Below are positions 10,196 through 21,599 of a DNA stretch of 64,000 bases, in pieces. The DNA lies in assembly GCF_003672135.1 (NCBI RefSeq), contig NC_039506.1:23282497-23346496 (forward strand), written 5' to 3'. The notes beneath the pieces are model-generated. The model did no database searches and was not told where the DNA came from. It saw nothing but the letters and a program-made list of their open reading frames with translations. Both the position numbers and the translations under genes were made by a program. This stretch comes from Ooceraea biroi (Eukaryota; Arthropoda; Insecta; Hymenoptera; Formicidae). Each line of letters starts with the position of its first letter. Within the stretch, counting starts at the first letter, position 1.

Positions 10196-12302
10196 ATGTA
10201 TAAATACATGGAGGCTTGTAGAGAGAATCTAGCTTCAAAGTTACGGACATCTGTAAATCCTGGTATGTATAAAATTTGCGTATCTAATTCATTCACTGCT
10301 ACTCGCATATTAGATAATTTTCCGCTCATACTAACTAGAGTAAACGGATTAACCATAATATATATTCATATAGTCATTTGGGAAGTCTTAAGAAATAAAA
10401 ACATTAAGTTGCATTTAGATGTACATTTTTTGTTATTAATTTTTTGAGCTATTAGGTTTCCCCTTATTATTCAGCAGTTTTTATCTCACAAATAAGTAAC
10501 AGCGTGTTATAATATTATTCACGAATTTACGAACAGTACCACGCTTGTAGTTTGAACATTCACTTTAAAAAACAAGAGAGAAATATATTGCTATTCATGT
10601 GCTTTAACACATGTATTGTATGTCGGGCAGAAGTAACTTTCATGGTATAAACAAGTTTCCTGAGAGTCACCGGTATAATGACCATCAAATCAGTGAATGT
10701 GTTACAAATAGGCTATACAGCATCAATATAAGAATGTTTTAATGTTATCTTCCAGAAGCGAGACCTATCTTGAACGTGAAGAATATGGGCATTAGTAATG
10801 ACTTCCTGAAAGCGTTAGAATTATCATATAACGCAGCGACGTTGCGGAAACGTAATAAACAACCTCAAGAGACAAGTAATGCGGTGACTATAATAGAAGA
10901 GAAATTAAGTGTTTTATTTAAGAAGGTAAAAGGTAAAACCGACTCAACAGAGACAAGCTTCAACGATATTATAAGCCTTGCAACATCTTACTGTAACATG
11001 GGTATTGCGTACAAAGACTTTACGTCAAAAACCAAATTAGTGGTGGCTCGCAGTCATTTAAAGAAATGTTTAGAATTATTAAATGGAAAAGAATTGGATC
11101 GTAGAGCTATTTTAATAATTATGAGAGCATCTGTGCAACTGGAACATGTTTTCCGTCAACTCAATGAAGCAGAAAACTGTTGTTTATTCTCACATAAAGC
11201 GATCGGTTTCTATCTCGAATACACAAGTCAGGGAAGTGAGTTTCCTGCGCCTATTGTTTCACGTTTCTCGGTTAATCTTGATATTGAAGATAAAGTGTGG
11301 CCAAATACAATGTTGTCTTTGGTAACGTTATATTCGGAACTTTTACCCCACATCGAGAAGTGTGAGCGCGACAAGTGGGATCCAGAAACTCTTGTAAAAC
11401 CTATACATAATTTTTTCATGAATCAGTGGTCAGATGCGTTAGCGAGTCGAAGAAAAGGCTGTGCGTGGGCTTTTGCGACACTTGACTTTTCGAACTATTT
11501 CACACGACACTTCCGCTTGCTAGATACTTTAAATTATCTCTATGCTATAGACTATATCTTAGATACATATAGAGAGCACGTATGTAATATTTCCACTGCG
11601 ACAGTCTCTTCTATTATTGATTTTGTCGATTTGGAGGGGCGTTTTGCTATAGAATGGGGCCTGTTTTGTAAACATTGTTTGTTTGTTTGGAAATCTAAAT
11701 TGTTTTTTAGGAACAATGGCAAAGGTCGTAGGGCAAATAAATCGAAATCAAAGACTTCTATCGAGTCCGTGTTTTCTACGACATTAATATACACGAACGT
11801 GAAGGAACATGTAAAAAATGATGTTAGTGAGTTACCTGTTAGTGTACAAAATCTCACTGATGTTCTTACATTTTACGGGTATTGCACGCAATATTTTAAG
11901 AAGGCTAAACAGTATTTTGCTATAACAAACGATAAAAATCAGATTGCAGTGATATATTCACTGGAAATCGACGCAGCGAAATACATACCGTACTTTATAC
12001 CAGACAGAGACAAACAGCTGCAATATTATAAACAGCGAATAGGATGTTTTACACACATGAAGAGTTCGATCAAATCTGTAGACTTAAATATTTATGATAT
12101 AATCTTCATAAAGAAGAAGTTTGAACTGATACGTATTTATGGCATTATTCTAGACATGATATTAGAGGACGCCGAAGTCACTGAAAAACGATTTGAGGAC
12201 ATAGACACAGAAGTGCCTAACTATATGAAAAATAGTGTAGAATGTATTAAAATGTATGTAGAAATGTTGGATAAGTTAGTACTACTCGGAAAAAAAGAAT
12301 AA
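10196..12302 (+). CDS. KIF-binding protein family (KBP/KIFBP), tandem copy B
   Basis: Two exons: 10196-10262 (MYKYMEACRE..., ending phase 1 at CCTG|GTATGT) and 10756-12302 (after TCTTCCAG), giving 537 aa. The second exon is exactly as long as that of copy A (1,547 nt), and the intron sits at the same place and phase, so this is a tandem DNA duplication, not a retrocopy. It is very similar to copy A over roughly residues 70-240 (LATSYCNMGI, GSEFPAPIVSR, VKPIHNFFMNQW) and near the C-terminus (LDMILEDAEVTEKRFED). Between about residues 290 and 450 the two are poorly conserved, and B is more lysine/arginine-rich there (GKGRRANKSKSK). The frame is open throughout, suggesting it is maintained. Probable kinesin-motor regulator by family. 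Whether it still binds kinesins is unknown. Confidence 0.78.
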
Positions 12303-12390
12303 TATAGGAAACGATCCATTTCTCAAAACCGCGTTTATGTATCAATGATTATTATATTATATTATTATAGCTAAAGAAGAATTATTTAGA

Positions 12391-12535
12391 GATCACTGGA
12401 AAACGATTTGTGAACATATAAGACGGGAGTGCATGACTATGTGAAAGTATATGAAGTAGTATAGAATGTGTTAGAAATGTACACTTGGAACAGTCGTATG
12501 TTATGTTCGAACTATTTGAAAAGAAAATTTATCAT
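12391..12535 (+). pseudogene. Third KBP copy, 3'-terminal fragment
   Basis: DNA just downstream of copy B again resembles the end of the KBP coding sequence (ATCACTGGAAAACGATTTG, matching the ITEKRFED-coding stretch), but with several stop codons. It then runs into sequence like the 3' UTR of A and B (GGGACATGATCTAGTTT against GGAACATGATCCAGTTC in A). Only about the last 50 codons remain. It shows that the array once had at least three units. Confidence 0.65.
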
Positions 12536-12779
12536 GGGACATGATCTAGTTTTAAAAACATGAACTGGTCAAAGAAAAATTACTTGGTATCACAAATTCT
12601 ATTGCTTACTATTTTGTCGAACATGTGCTGAAATATGATTTTCTAATACATGACGTATAGAACATAGTACATTATAATATGCGTGATATTATATGGCATA
12701 TTGTTTATTGTGCAGTACGGTATATATGTATAATATATATATGCAATACATATGTATGCGTTATATATATATATATATA

Positions 12780-13904
12780 CCCACATAAAACGAAAACCTC
12801 CATTGGACGTCCAATGGACGTCTGTCATGGAGGTTCAGACCATCCAGTGGACGTCCTTTAGACATCCAATGGACAGCCACTAGAAATCCATAGTTCCGCT
12901 TTGCGCACGTCCAATGGACCTCCATTAGACATCTTCACAGACGTCCATGGGACGTCGATTGGACGTTTTGTGGATCATTAATAGAGGGTTCACGGAGCCT
13001 CAGTGGACAACTAACCGACGTTCCGTGGATCATTAATGGACGGTTCATGGAGCATCGATGGACGTCTATTAGATGTTCCGTGGATCATTAATGGAAGCTT
13101 CATGGAACCTCGATGCCACGAAACGTCGATTAGTCGTCCATCGAGGCTCTATGAACCTTCCATTAATGGTCCATGGGACGTACATTAATCGTCCACCGAG
13201 GTTCCGTAAATTTTCTATTATTAATGATCCACGGTACGTCTAATAGACGTCTTTAAAGACGTCTAAAGGCAGGAGCACAGACTTTTGCATAAGCGCATAA
13301 AAAGATGCATAAGAAATTTGATTGGTCTATAAGCATGTGCATAAGGAAATGGACCAATCAAATTCCTTATGCATCTGTTTATGCGCTTATGCAAAAGTTT
13401 GTGCTCCTGCCTTAATGCAGATCCACTGGACGTGCAAGGCGGAACTATGGATTTCTAGTAGCCGTCTAATGGATGTCTAGTGGATCTCTACTGGATGTTC
13501 CGAATCTCCATGACATACGTCTAATGGACGTCCATTACAGATTTTCGGTGGATGTAAATTTATGTAAGAATAACTTCAATTATATACATATATTATTAAT
13601 AATTAAAAATAAATTCTATAATATTGTGAATTTCTAAATGTTAAACAAAATTAGCTGAAAAATTGTAATTAATAATGAAACTTAAATATTAATTTATTGG
13701 AAATACTCTATATGTTTAATAAATCTATTATACATCCATAATGGATGTCTAATGGACATCTGCAATGGATTTGTAGAGGACATCTATTATGGAGATAGGA
13801 TGGACCTCTAATGGACGTCTATCTGACTTCCATTATGGAGATATATATCCCATGGAGCTATGGAGGTTTCATGGACATCCACTGGATGCTAATTTCTATG
13901 TGGG
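12780..13904. mobile_element. Hairpin-forming DNA element with GGACGTC-rich arms, ~1.1 kb
   Basis: The ends are short inverted repeats (CCCACATA at the left, TATGTGGG at the right) flanked by TATA, a possible target duplication. Both arms are dense in variants of the self-complementary phrase TGGACGTCCA, so they can fold on themselves and each other. There is no transposase frame, so this is a non-autonomous or foldback-type element. It separates KBP-B from the AATAAA at 14161 and is itself split by a 146-bp MITE. Superfamily unknown. Confidence 0.7.
13267..13412. mobile_element. 146-bp Harbinger-like MITE nested in the hairpin element
   Basis: Long inverted repeats start AGGCAGGAGCACAGACTTTT and end with the complement (...GTTTGTGCTCCTGCCT). 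TAA on each side (13264-13266 and 13413-13415) is the three-base target duplication typical of PIF/Harbinger elements. It contains no coding sequence. The MITE interrupts the GGACGTC-rich element, so it is the younger insertion. Confidence 0.82.
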
Positions 13905-14160
13905 TATACATGCATATATAATATACTTTTATGTAATACAATATTGTATGTAAAAAATGTAAAACCTTTCACATATTTACATCATTTTTGACGCAATGAA
14001 AGGTTTCAAGAAAATGTATTTTTATATTCGATTTGTTTAGTTAAATTTAAAACTATAAAATCGTTTTCTTCTTTTAGTTTGACTATTACTAACTGTGTAA
14101 GCCTGTACTTTTTTATTGTATATTAGTTTAAAATAACTTAAAAGATATTTAAATGTATCA

Positions 14161-14166
14161 AATAAA
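14161..14166 (+). terminator. Displaced polyadenylation signal of the KBP-B unit
   Basis: AATAAA occurs in flank DNA similar to that holding the KBP-A signal at 8176. It now lies about 1.86 kb from the KBP-B stop because of the intervening element, so B may use another site. Confidence 0.3.
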
Positions 14167-14213
14167 ACTTACATAAGGTTATACATTACATTAGTTGCAC
14201 AGATCGCACGTGT

Positions 14214-14370
14214 ACTAATTTGTAAGACTATTTATATGTATTTGATGTATTAATAGATGTAATTGATGTAATAGATGTATGATGCATTATATAATTTTGA
14301 TTGATTTGATATTATTTATAATCTACTAGTTTTATTTCTCAATTTTATATTTAAATTTCATGAACCTTAC
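14214..14370. repeat. Start of a further KBP unit, upstream flank only
   Basis: This stretch matches 4540-4650 (shared GATGTAATAGATGTATGATG, ATATAATTTTGATTGATTTG), and its end resembles the TTTATATTTAAAGTTTTTCAT stretch near 4802. The match stops where the foldback element begins. No KBP coding sequence follows, so the fourth unit is lost or was never complete. Confidence 0.6.
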
Positions 14371-14471
14371 CCAGTCAGCCAAACCTGCGAAGAACAGACA
14401 TTGGCAAAATCTGTTCGACAAAATATGTGAGCAGAGAGGCCACAGATTGGGTACAAAATCCACCCAGGAAG

Positions 14472-15426
14472 CACACTGTCAGCAGTATGCCGACAGATTG
14501 GCAGCAGATATGAAGCAGAATAATGCAACAGATTCGGTACCATCTGTGTCCGCATTAAGCTTGTGTTCTGCCAGCAGATCCTGCTTATAACATGATCTGA
14601 CAGCAGATTGGCGGCAGAAACTGAACAGAGCCTGCCGACATAACCTGGCGGCAGATTGGCGGCAGAAATAGAGCAGGCTCTGCGCAGTGTAGTTGGCAGC
14701 AGATTGGCGATAGAAACCGAACAGAGCCTGCCGACATAACCTGGCGCCAGGTTGGCGGCAGAAACCGAACAGGATCTGCAGCTTTTGACACTATTCAAAT
14801 TTACACGGCTAGAAATATGCGTTTTCGCTTCGCACCGCTAGGTGGTGAACATGTTGAGTTCTTACTCGACGTTAAGATTTAGCCTGACAGTTATATAAGT
14901 TAATATACGCGTCTTGACATAATAATATTAATTTTTCTAAGAATTTTTGCACTTGCGGCACAGAGGTTCTCATGGACAACGTCCACACACGCCGCAAGCA
15001 ATCTGAAGGCATTAAATTTGCCCATTTAATCAAATTAAGTATTGATTAAAAAACAGATTACTTTACAATAGTGGACCAATATAAGAAATTAATTCATACC
15101 CCACATAAAAAATTAGATTTATATTGTTAACCAATATTGCTTCAATAAATTTGTACTACTACGGCACTTTCTCGCAGAGCCTGCTCGATTTCTGCTCCAA
15201 ATCTGCTGCCAACTACACTGCGCAGATCCTGCTCTATTTCTGCCGCCAGGTTATGTCGGCAGGCTCTGCTCGGTTTCTGTCGCCAATCTGCTGTCAGATC
15301 ATGTTAGCAGGATCTGCTGGCAGAACACAATCTTAATGAGGACACAGATGGTACCGGATCTGTTGCATTATTCTGATTGAATCTGCTGCCAATCTGTCGA
15401 CATACTGCTGACAGTTTGCTTACTGG
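14472..15426. mobile_element. Foldback element with GCAGATTGG-type repeats, ~0.95 kb
   Basis: Two inverted arms (about 14472-14790 and 15165-15426) carry variants of GCAGCAGATTGGCGGCAGAA and AGAGCCTGCCGACATAACCT. In the left arm a unit repeats with a period of about 96 bases. The outer ends are CCCAGGAAGCACACTGTCAG and its near-complement ending TTGCTTACTGGG. The roughly 370-bp centre has no long frame. A further similar stretch from about 14371 (CCCAGTCAGCCAAACC) may be an outer or older end. Short frames inside it are repeat translations, not genes. Confidence 0.7.
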
Positions 15427-17026
15427 GTACAATCAAGCCAAACTTATCGCAAAATTATACAGCCGACGATTAAGATAGTTGAATAAGTAAACAGTATTTT
15501 GCGGAAACAGAAGATTTCTTTTGTTAGACAATGTTGTGCCCCATAGTGCATTGGGTACCCAGGAAAGTTTAATGGAGTTGCAACAGGCCAAGTGTCAACA
15601 TACTCTTCAGATCTTACTTCGTCCAATTTCCGTTTGTGTTCCATGCAACATAGCTTTTCTGTACAATAATTTGTCGATGATCTTATTTGCTCTACGAGGA
15701 TAATTTTTTAAGTATATATACATCTTTTGTCCGAGGAAAAACTGATAGATGTGATGGTGGAAAAGATTTTGTTTAAAAATATAATATTATTTATAACACC
15801 TATAAAAGGAAACTTTTATCTTAAAACGATGGAAATTTTTGCACAGTAATAAATACTTATAATGTTACATTGGACAAATGCTACCAAGAAAGAAAAAAGG
15901 CTGTAAATTTCGAGGAGGAAGAAATATGTTCAATGTTTTTGTTTCAATAATCATATGGTATATTCTTAACTATGGTTCTTAAACAATGTAGCAACAATAA
16001 GATAAAGTATTTCATATTTACATGATTATTAATCCTCTTTATATATAGCGATAAACGTAAATTCGTTCGACGCTTCACATTTACGTCGGATCGTGATACG
16101 TGTAGAGATTACTGTAAAATCTAGATAGCTAGAACCTCTTCGTGCGTTCTTACTGCGGTAAAACTTTGTTCCTTTTTTTATGTTGTCGTTTAAAGGAAGA
16201 TACGGATTAAAGATATGTACGATAAACCGAAGAAAGAGGATGTGCGGATTATGTGGATTCAATCGACAGTCTATGAAGGCTATGCGTTTCGTATTATTAG
16301 TGTGTGATCTCTAGACACTAATGATGGTTAGTGTTCCATTTTTGTCGGCTATTAGTTCTCTTTCCAACCAACGACCGTAGTCGTTGCGACGAGCTTAGAT
16401 TAAACTCTAGGCCGAATATAAAAAAAAGATACATGCATACATTATGAATTTCTCTTAAGATGTACTAAGAAATTACTTCGATCACCACCATTCCTTGAAA
16501 CACGATGGTCGACCGAGATATTAATTTGCTTTTTTTAGCATCTCATTAAAAAATATGAAAGACGCAAGCATACCATCGTCGATATGAGATTCGCGGTAAG
16601 ATTGAAGTATTTATATAAGATTTTTTGCGTTTTAAAATTATGCGGTCTTAATTAGAATATTTGATTCCACTCTAGCGATCAACCTTGAGATCCCGTCTTA
16701 CTGACTTATGGAATGGGCGACAAAAACGCGCGTCGTTGAACCTCAGTTTTCCAAAGCGGCGGATAGAATAGCGTAAATTACCGGAGAGCGAGCGTAGAAA
16801 GAAACACGCTTATAAAATTATTATTTCATATATGCGTATCATAAATATCGAACATGATCATAAATATAGTAGGATAGTAGAATAATAATTGACTAATTTT
16901 GGTTTTACACGGACGTAATTCCTAATTGCTCTATCCGTTAGTTGGTACTTCGTACTCCCAGAGTACAGAGTAATGAAGTTTTTATTATATCGTAGCATCG
17001 CGCTTCCAGCATGACGATTGACGAGC
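15427..17026. other. Spacer and ced-6 3' region
   Basis: This is AT-rich spacer between the foldback element and the ced-6 stop codon. The right end is the ced-6 3' UTR (minus strand), with AATAAA at 16986-16981, about 41 bases after the stop. A minus-strand frame at 15444-15644 looks somewhat coding-like but matches nothing I recognise. Nothing else was seen. Confidence 0.5.
16981..16986 (-). terminator. Candidate polyadenylation signal of ced-6
   Basis: AATAAA on the minus strand about 41 bases beyond the ced-6 stop. This would give a very short 3' UTR, and more distal sites are possible. Confidence 0.35.
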
Positions 17027-20000
17027 CTAATTTCGCAGCGGGTCCAAGCTCTCCAAAGAAAAGTCATCAGTTCCGATGCACAGCCCTCTACTGAAACCGT
17101 CCTGAAAATTTTTCGTCGCCTGTTAGACCAATAATCCACTTAAAATAGTCAGAAATCATGAGAAACTGGACCGAGTTCACTCCCACCTTCATCTCTAACA
17201 GCCTCTTGTCCAGCAGACCGATAGCGTTTTCCAATTCCTGCTGGCTGGGATTAGATGTCACAGTCGAAGCGCCAAATTCGCCCATCTCAAACGGATCGTT
17301 GAAGTCGTTCTTCATGTTTAAAGTCGGCGTCGGATTGAAGGGAATGCTACCGAACAAATCCTCCTTGACTCCGTTTTGGCGCCTCGAGTCTTTCGTCTTT
17401 GGTGGTGGTGCCACTTTAGGATATAGTCAGATTAGATGCACAATATGTAGATGTAGTTTACAAGTGTAACATCATCGATGATGATGTGATCGAAGATAAT
17501 TTTATTAATTGAGTGCTTACGTAGAGGCGGAGAGCTAGTCGTGCCGTTTGACTGCGAGAAGAAGTTTGCTCCTGAAGACACTTGGCCATTAAGAAGCGCA
17601 TTGTTGTTCGATTGGTGATTGGCAAGACCATTGGCTGCGGTCTCGTAGGCCCTCGGGTTGAAATCCTCTTCAAACTCGTCCATCAGCAGCCCTTCCAATT
17701 TCGTGCCAACCGACGGCATTGGGGCTGGCTCGCTTCTGCGTGACGGAGAGAACGTAAATTCAAGGAATATCAGTAAACACAAAATTGATCATCGTACTAG
17801 TCATACCCCATGAAATCATCATCAAAGCTCTTTTCGAAACTCCTCGGCGGAACTGGCGGTGGTTGCTGAGGCCCGTTGGACGTGTTTCCATTGCTATCGC
17901 TGCTCGTGTTGAGCACTAGCTTACTGCTGGTCGTGCCATTGATTTGCGGCGAGTCCGTCGGAGCTCCAGGTACGTGAAGGATATCGGGCAGATTATGCTG
18001 CGATAAATATGCTGATACGTCCGCCTAAATAGAGAAAATAAAATACAATACAGCACGAAGTATCGAATCAGCGAACAATTCCTATGCTTATATTAATAAT
18101 AATAATAATAATATATGTTCACACTAACCGAGCCTTTAATTGCCGCGATATCTTGTAGCCGTTGTCGATAAACGTTGTTCTCGTGCTCCAATCGTTTTAT
18201 CTTCTGTTGTAGCACCATGCAGCGCCGTTGCGTTTCCAGATCTTTACCGGAAGTTTCGAGGAACCGCCTGTAAGCCAGATCGAAGGCTTGACCGATAGTA
18301 AGCGTGATCTCTTCAGCTAGTTTGTCGCTGACGAAAACGAAGCAAGTATGCCTCTCCGCGTCCTCCTCTTTTGCGATGAAACTAAAAAACTTCTTCTCCC
18401 CTTTATCGTCGGCGCAGTACGAAATTCTGTGCAACGGATACTGATGCATAATTCGCTGCAAAAATAATCATCGGTCATCAGTTACGATAAAATAATCAAA
18501 AATAATCAAATCCTTTAGCACATGTATGAAGACATAAGTTCCTTTTTCTTTCTTTCCCGTAAAAAATAATTTCCAGTGAATTAACGACGTACCTTGGGCG
18601 TCGTTTTTGTTTTTGGTTCCTGTATCGCCACGCCATCGATACTTATGGTGAGCTCGACCTTTGGGGTTTTCGTACCTTCGCTTTTTTTGAGTTGTTGATT
18701 GAATTTCAGTTTACAGATTGCCTCCTTGACGACATCGATGCCTTTAGGTTGATCCACTTCTGTGCTGCCCAAATACTAAAATATTAAGGGAAATGTAAAG
18801 ATTTGAATCGTCGAAAAGTGGATAAAATTCAAATATCATTCGTGGACGAACGAAAATAAACATGGATAAATTTTCTTTGTAGCAGTTTTTAATGCTTCCT
18901 TAACGAACGAAACCAGCTGCAAAAGTCCAAAACATTTAAATAATTAAGGGTGATATTGATCGTTGAAAATCGCACGATTTGAACAACTGCACTGGTTTTG
19001 CCACGATTCCGAGTAAACGAGTTGAAATCTTTCAATTCGTTGGGTAATGTTTTGTTAGTGAAATCTCCCTCTATAAGCTGAATCTAAAATTTGAAGAAGA
19101 ACATCAAGATTAAAAGAATGATGACTAAAAATAAAGAAACTAAAAAATTCAAATTATTTGTTGTGAAAATTAAATAATAAATCTTTGTACACAGAAGTAG
19201 GTTCAGTTTAAGTTCATAATCTTCCAAAAAATTTCAGGTCAATATCTGCACTTGTTCTTAAATTATCGTGGCAAAACTAGCGAAAAATGCTGCTTCGAGG
19301 AAAACACGATTAAAGAAAACATAGACGGCACAGTAGGTGTGCACGGCCTCACATTTTTGGTTCTCCTAAGTTCAAATTTATTTCTCAAAAAAAAACAAAT
19401 ATAATTCTTTAGGAAAATATTCTTGAAGGATCACACTGTCGGACTAAAAACGAAAAAATCGACTTTTTCAAACTTTCCAACCTTTACACCCCCCTTAAAT
19501 CATAGAAAGATAACAAACAAAAACTCAGTCAGCTGTTCTTTCGTGTTGCACGCTTTGTTACAGAAATAAAAAGATTGCACGTAGAAAATGGCGTGGGAAA
19601 CGCCGTGACGTGTATTCCTGGAAAAATGTACACTTGGAACGTGACACAAATGTAGTTCTTCATTAGCGTTTTTTCAGCGCATTCCTCCACGTCTTGCATA
19701 TTTTTGCATTATAATCGTTATAAATCTCCCGCATACATCTGCAAAGCAATAGCACGACATCTCCCATCAAGGTAATATTTCCAAGAGAAAAGTGGTCTAA
19801 CCGCTTACAAGTAGAACATACAAGTTCGTATGTATATGTGTATGTATATATGTATGTATCGTGTACAACAGGATTTAATACAGATTAAACGTATCAAAAC
19901 CTTACAATAATTTTATTTGTCAAAAACAGATCAAACGCGTGAAAGAACTATTGAAAAGACGTCAGCAAGAAGGATGGGAGGAGAGAGTTAGGCCAATCAG

Positions 20001-21561
20001 TAATCAAAAGAATTGCTTGCAGTCGTTTGCAATTTCGCAAACTGACAACGGACGAGAATAAGCAGAAGCGTTTCGTAATCATTATTTGAGAATACGACGC
20101 ACATCTAACGGTCATTTAGCGTCGCACATTTCCTCCCGATCGATAAAATATTTCTGCACTTTAATCTAATACAAACGAAACGCGATAAACATAACTGTTA
20201 CAAATTGCGTGATACTATCAGTTTACAGTGACGTTGTGCTGCGTAGTTTAATGATCTCTGGATACTTTTATATCTGATCAAACATTTTCTTGGATGACGA
20301 AACTACGTCTCGATTACTTGCGCAAATCTGACCCGACCGCATTTAAATGCGTAATTACATGGTGTATGAAATTGATTTCGATAATTTAATCGCGCGTTCA
20401 TTCATATATAGCAATTTAGCATAAGACAAAATAATGATCCGAATGGGAGATATAACAGAAATATCATTAATGTGAGAGCAATATTCAATTTCGTCAACTT
20501 AAAGCTGCTTTACATATTAATATTGCTATGTATACATACCGTATTATTATGTACATATTTTCAAACATTATTAAAAGCTACGAAAAATTTATAATTTTCC
20601 CGTTCTTAACGTGCGTGTTTGTAATCGAGTCGAATCTGCAAGTAATCAGTATACAATTTATTTTTGCGTCACCTCAAGAAAAACTTCTTCCGGCGGAATA
20701 TCATTACCGAAAAGTCACGACAAGAACCACGGGAAAAAGAGGTAATCCGACAAAAAAAACGATACAACAATCCGGATACCGCTATTTTCGCGTTTGGCGG
20801 TGACGACACACGGCGTTCCGTCCGTGAGATAGTGAAATCTGGTCGCTCGCAAAGTTTCGAAGTTCAACGAACTCGCGCGACGCACCGGCTGGATCTCTCA
20901 GCGCGTCGAACAATTCATCCGCGTGATACACCGGTATTCGTATTCACAGGGAAACCAACATACGTGTCGGTAACAATTCGAAACGAAAGGCAGACAGGCG
21001 CATGGTTCGCGCGTTGCGCAACTGTTCCGGGTGACACGAAATGAATAGACGTCTCGAATCTAGGAACGTTCGACGCAAGTCTCATGAACCGCGTTTCTTT
21101 TTATTTCAATTTCGGAGCAAGTTATATTTGCGCGAATATTTGCCAGCGATTCGCCGGCTAGAAAGTACGGATTGCTTTGTTTTTATATCGATTTGTGGCT
21201 TTTTGACGATGGAAAATTGCGCTCCTCCTATTATTAGGTTTAATTAACTCTCACGGCATTCGCACTCGTTCCAATCCGAGAGACTTTTCATAGCACGGAA
21301 ATTGCACCGTACCTTGACTAGATAGGCGATGTGTCCTTTTTGGAGCGCATCCGGTGGGTGTATCCAGTTCCTATTCGTTCCTGTGAACAAGAGAGAGACA
21401 CGATTGTCAACCTTCGTCAGAACAGCCAGCGGCAAGCCTATATTTGCCAATACCAGTCGTGTGTGCTCGAAAAAGTCGGGTTACTCACCTCCGTTCTTGC
21501 TCGGCTGATTTTTATTGTTCGCCGAATTCTGTGCCCATTTCAGCAACGTCGAGTTCCTCAT
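17027..21561 (-). CDS. ced-6: ced-6 (GULP1) engulfment adaptor, complete, 8 coding exons
   Basis: Adaptor of the engulfment receptor Draper/CED-1 and of endocytic cargo receptors, acting in the cytoplasm at the plasma membrane. Exons (minus strand): 21561-21489, 21380-21313, 18775-18593, 18455-18129, 18024-17807, 17735-17521, 17413-17187, 17101-17027. All phases agree and give 461 aa. A PTB domain spans about residues 35-173 (NWIHPPDALQKGHIAYLVKY, LGSTEVDQPKG, LHRISYCADDKGEKKFFSF, EEITLTIGQAFDLAYRRFLE). A coiled coil follows at about 179-212 (LQQKIKRLEHEN). Exon 5 has a proline-rich SH3-type ligand (PQQPPPVPPR). KEDLFGSIPFNP and the end FSLESLDPLRN match the GULP tail. An acceptor at 21598 upstream of the ATG shows that a noncoding 5' exon lies further right. 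Confidence 0.95.
18776..21312 (-). other. ced-6 intron 2
   Basis: A 2.5-kb intron between the exon encoding the first PTB strand and the exon starting YLGSTEVD. It is AT-rich with no recognised coding exon. Frames at 20528-21044 on the plus strand show no domain and are treated as chance. Confidence 0.6.
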
Positions 21562-21597
21562 GTTGTCGGTCTTTGGCTACAACCGACTATTAAATCC
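21562..21597 (-). other. ced-6 5' UTR portion of coding exon 1
   Basis: On the minus strand the sequence TTTTCTGTTGCAG stands just before this stretch, a good acceptor. It places a splice junction 36 bases upstream of the start codon. The transcription start is therefore in an upstream exon to the right, possibly near 32.1-33.1 kb. Confidence 0.6.
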
Positions 21598-21599
21598 CT

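Noticed and set aside
14360..14798. Cysteine-rich repeated frames (CSVSAANL type)
   Set aside because: Translations of the foldback element arms. The repetition is at DNA level.
20528..21044. 91- and 126-codon plus-strand frames
   Set aside because: Lie within ced-6 intron 2, mutually overlapping in different frames, no domain, no clear start context.
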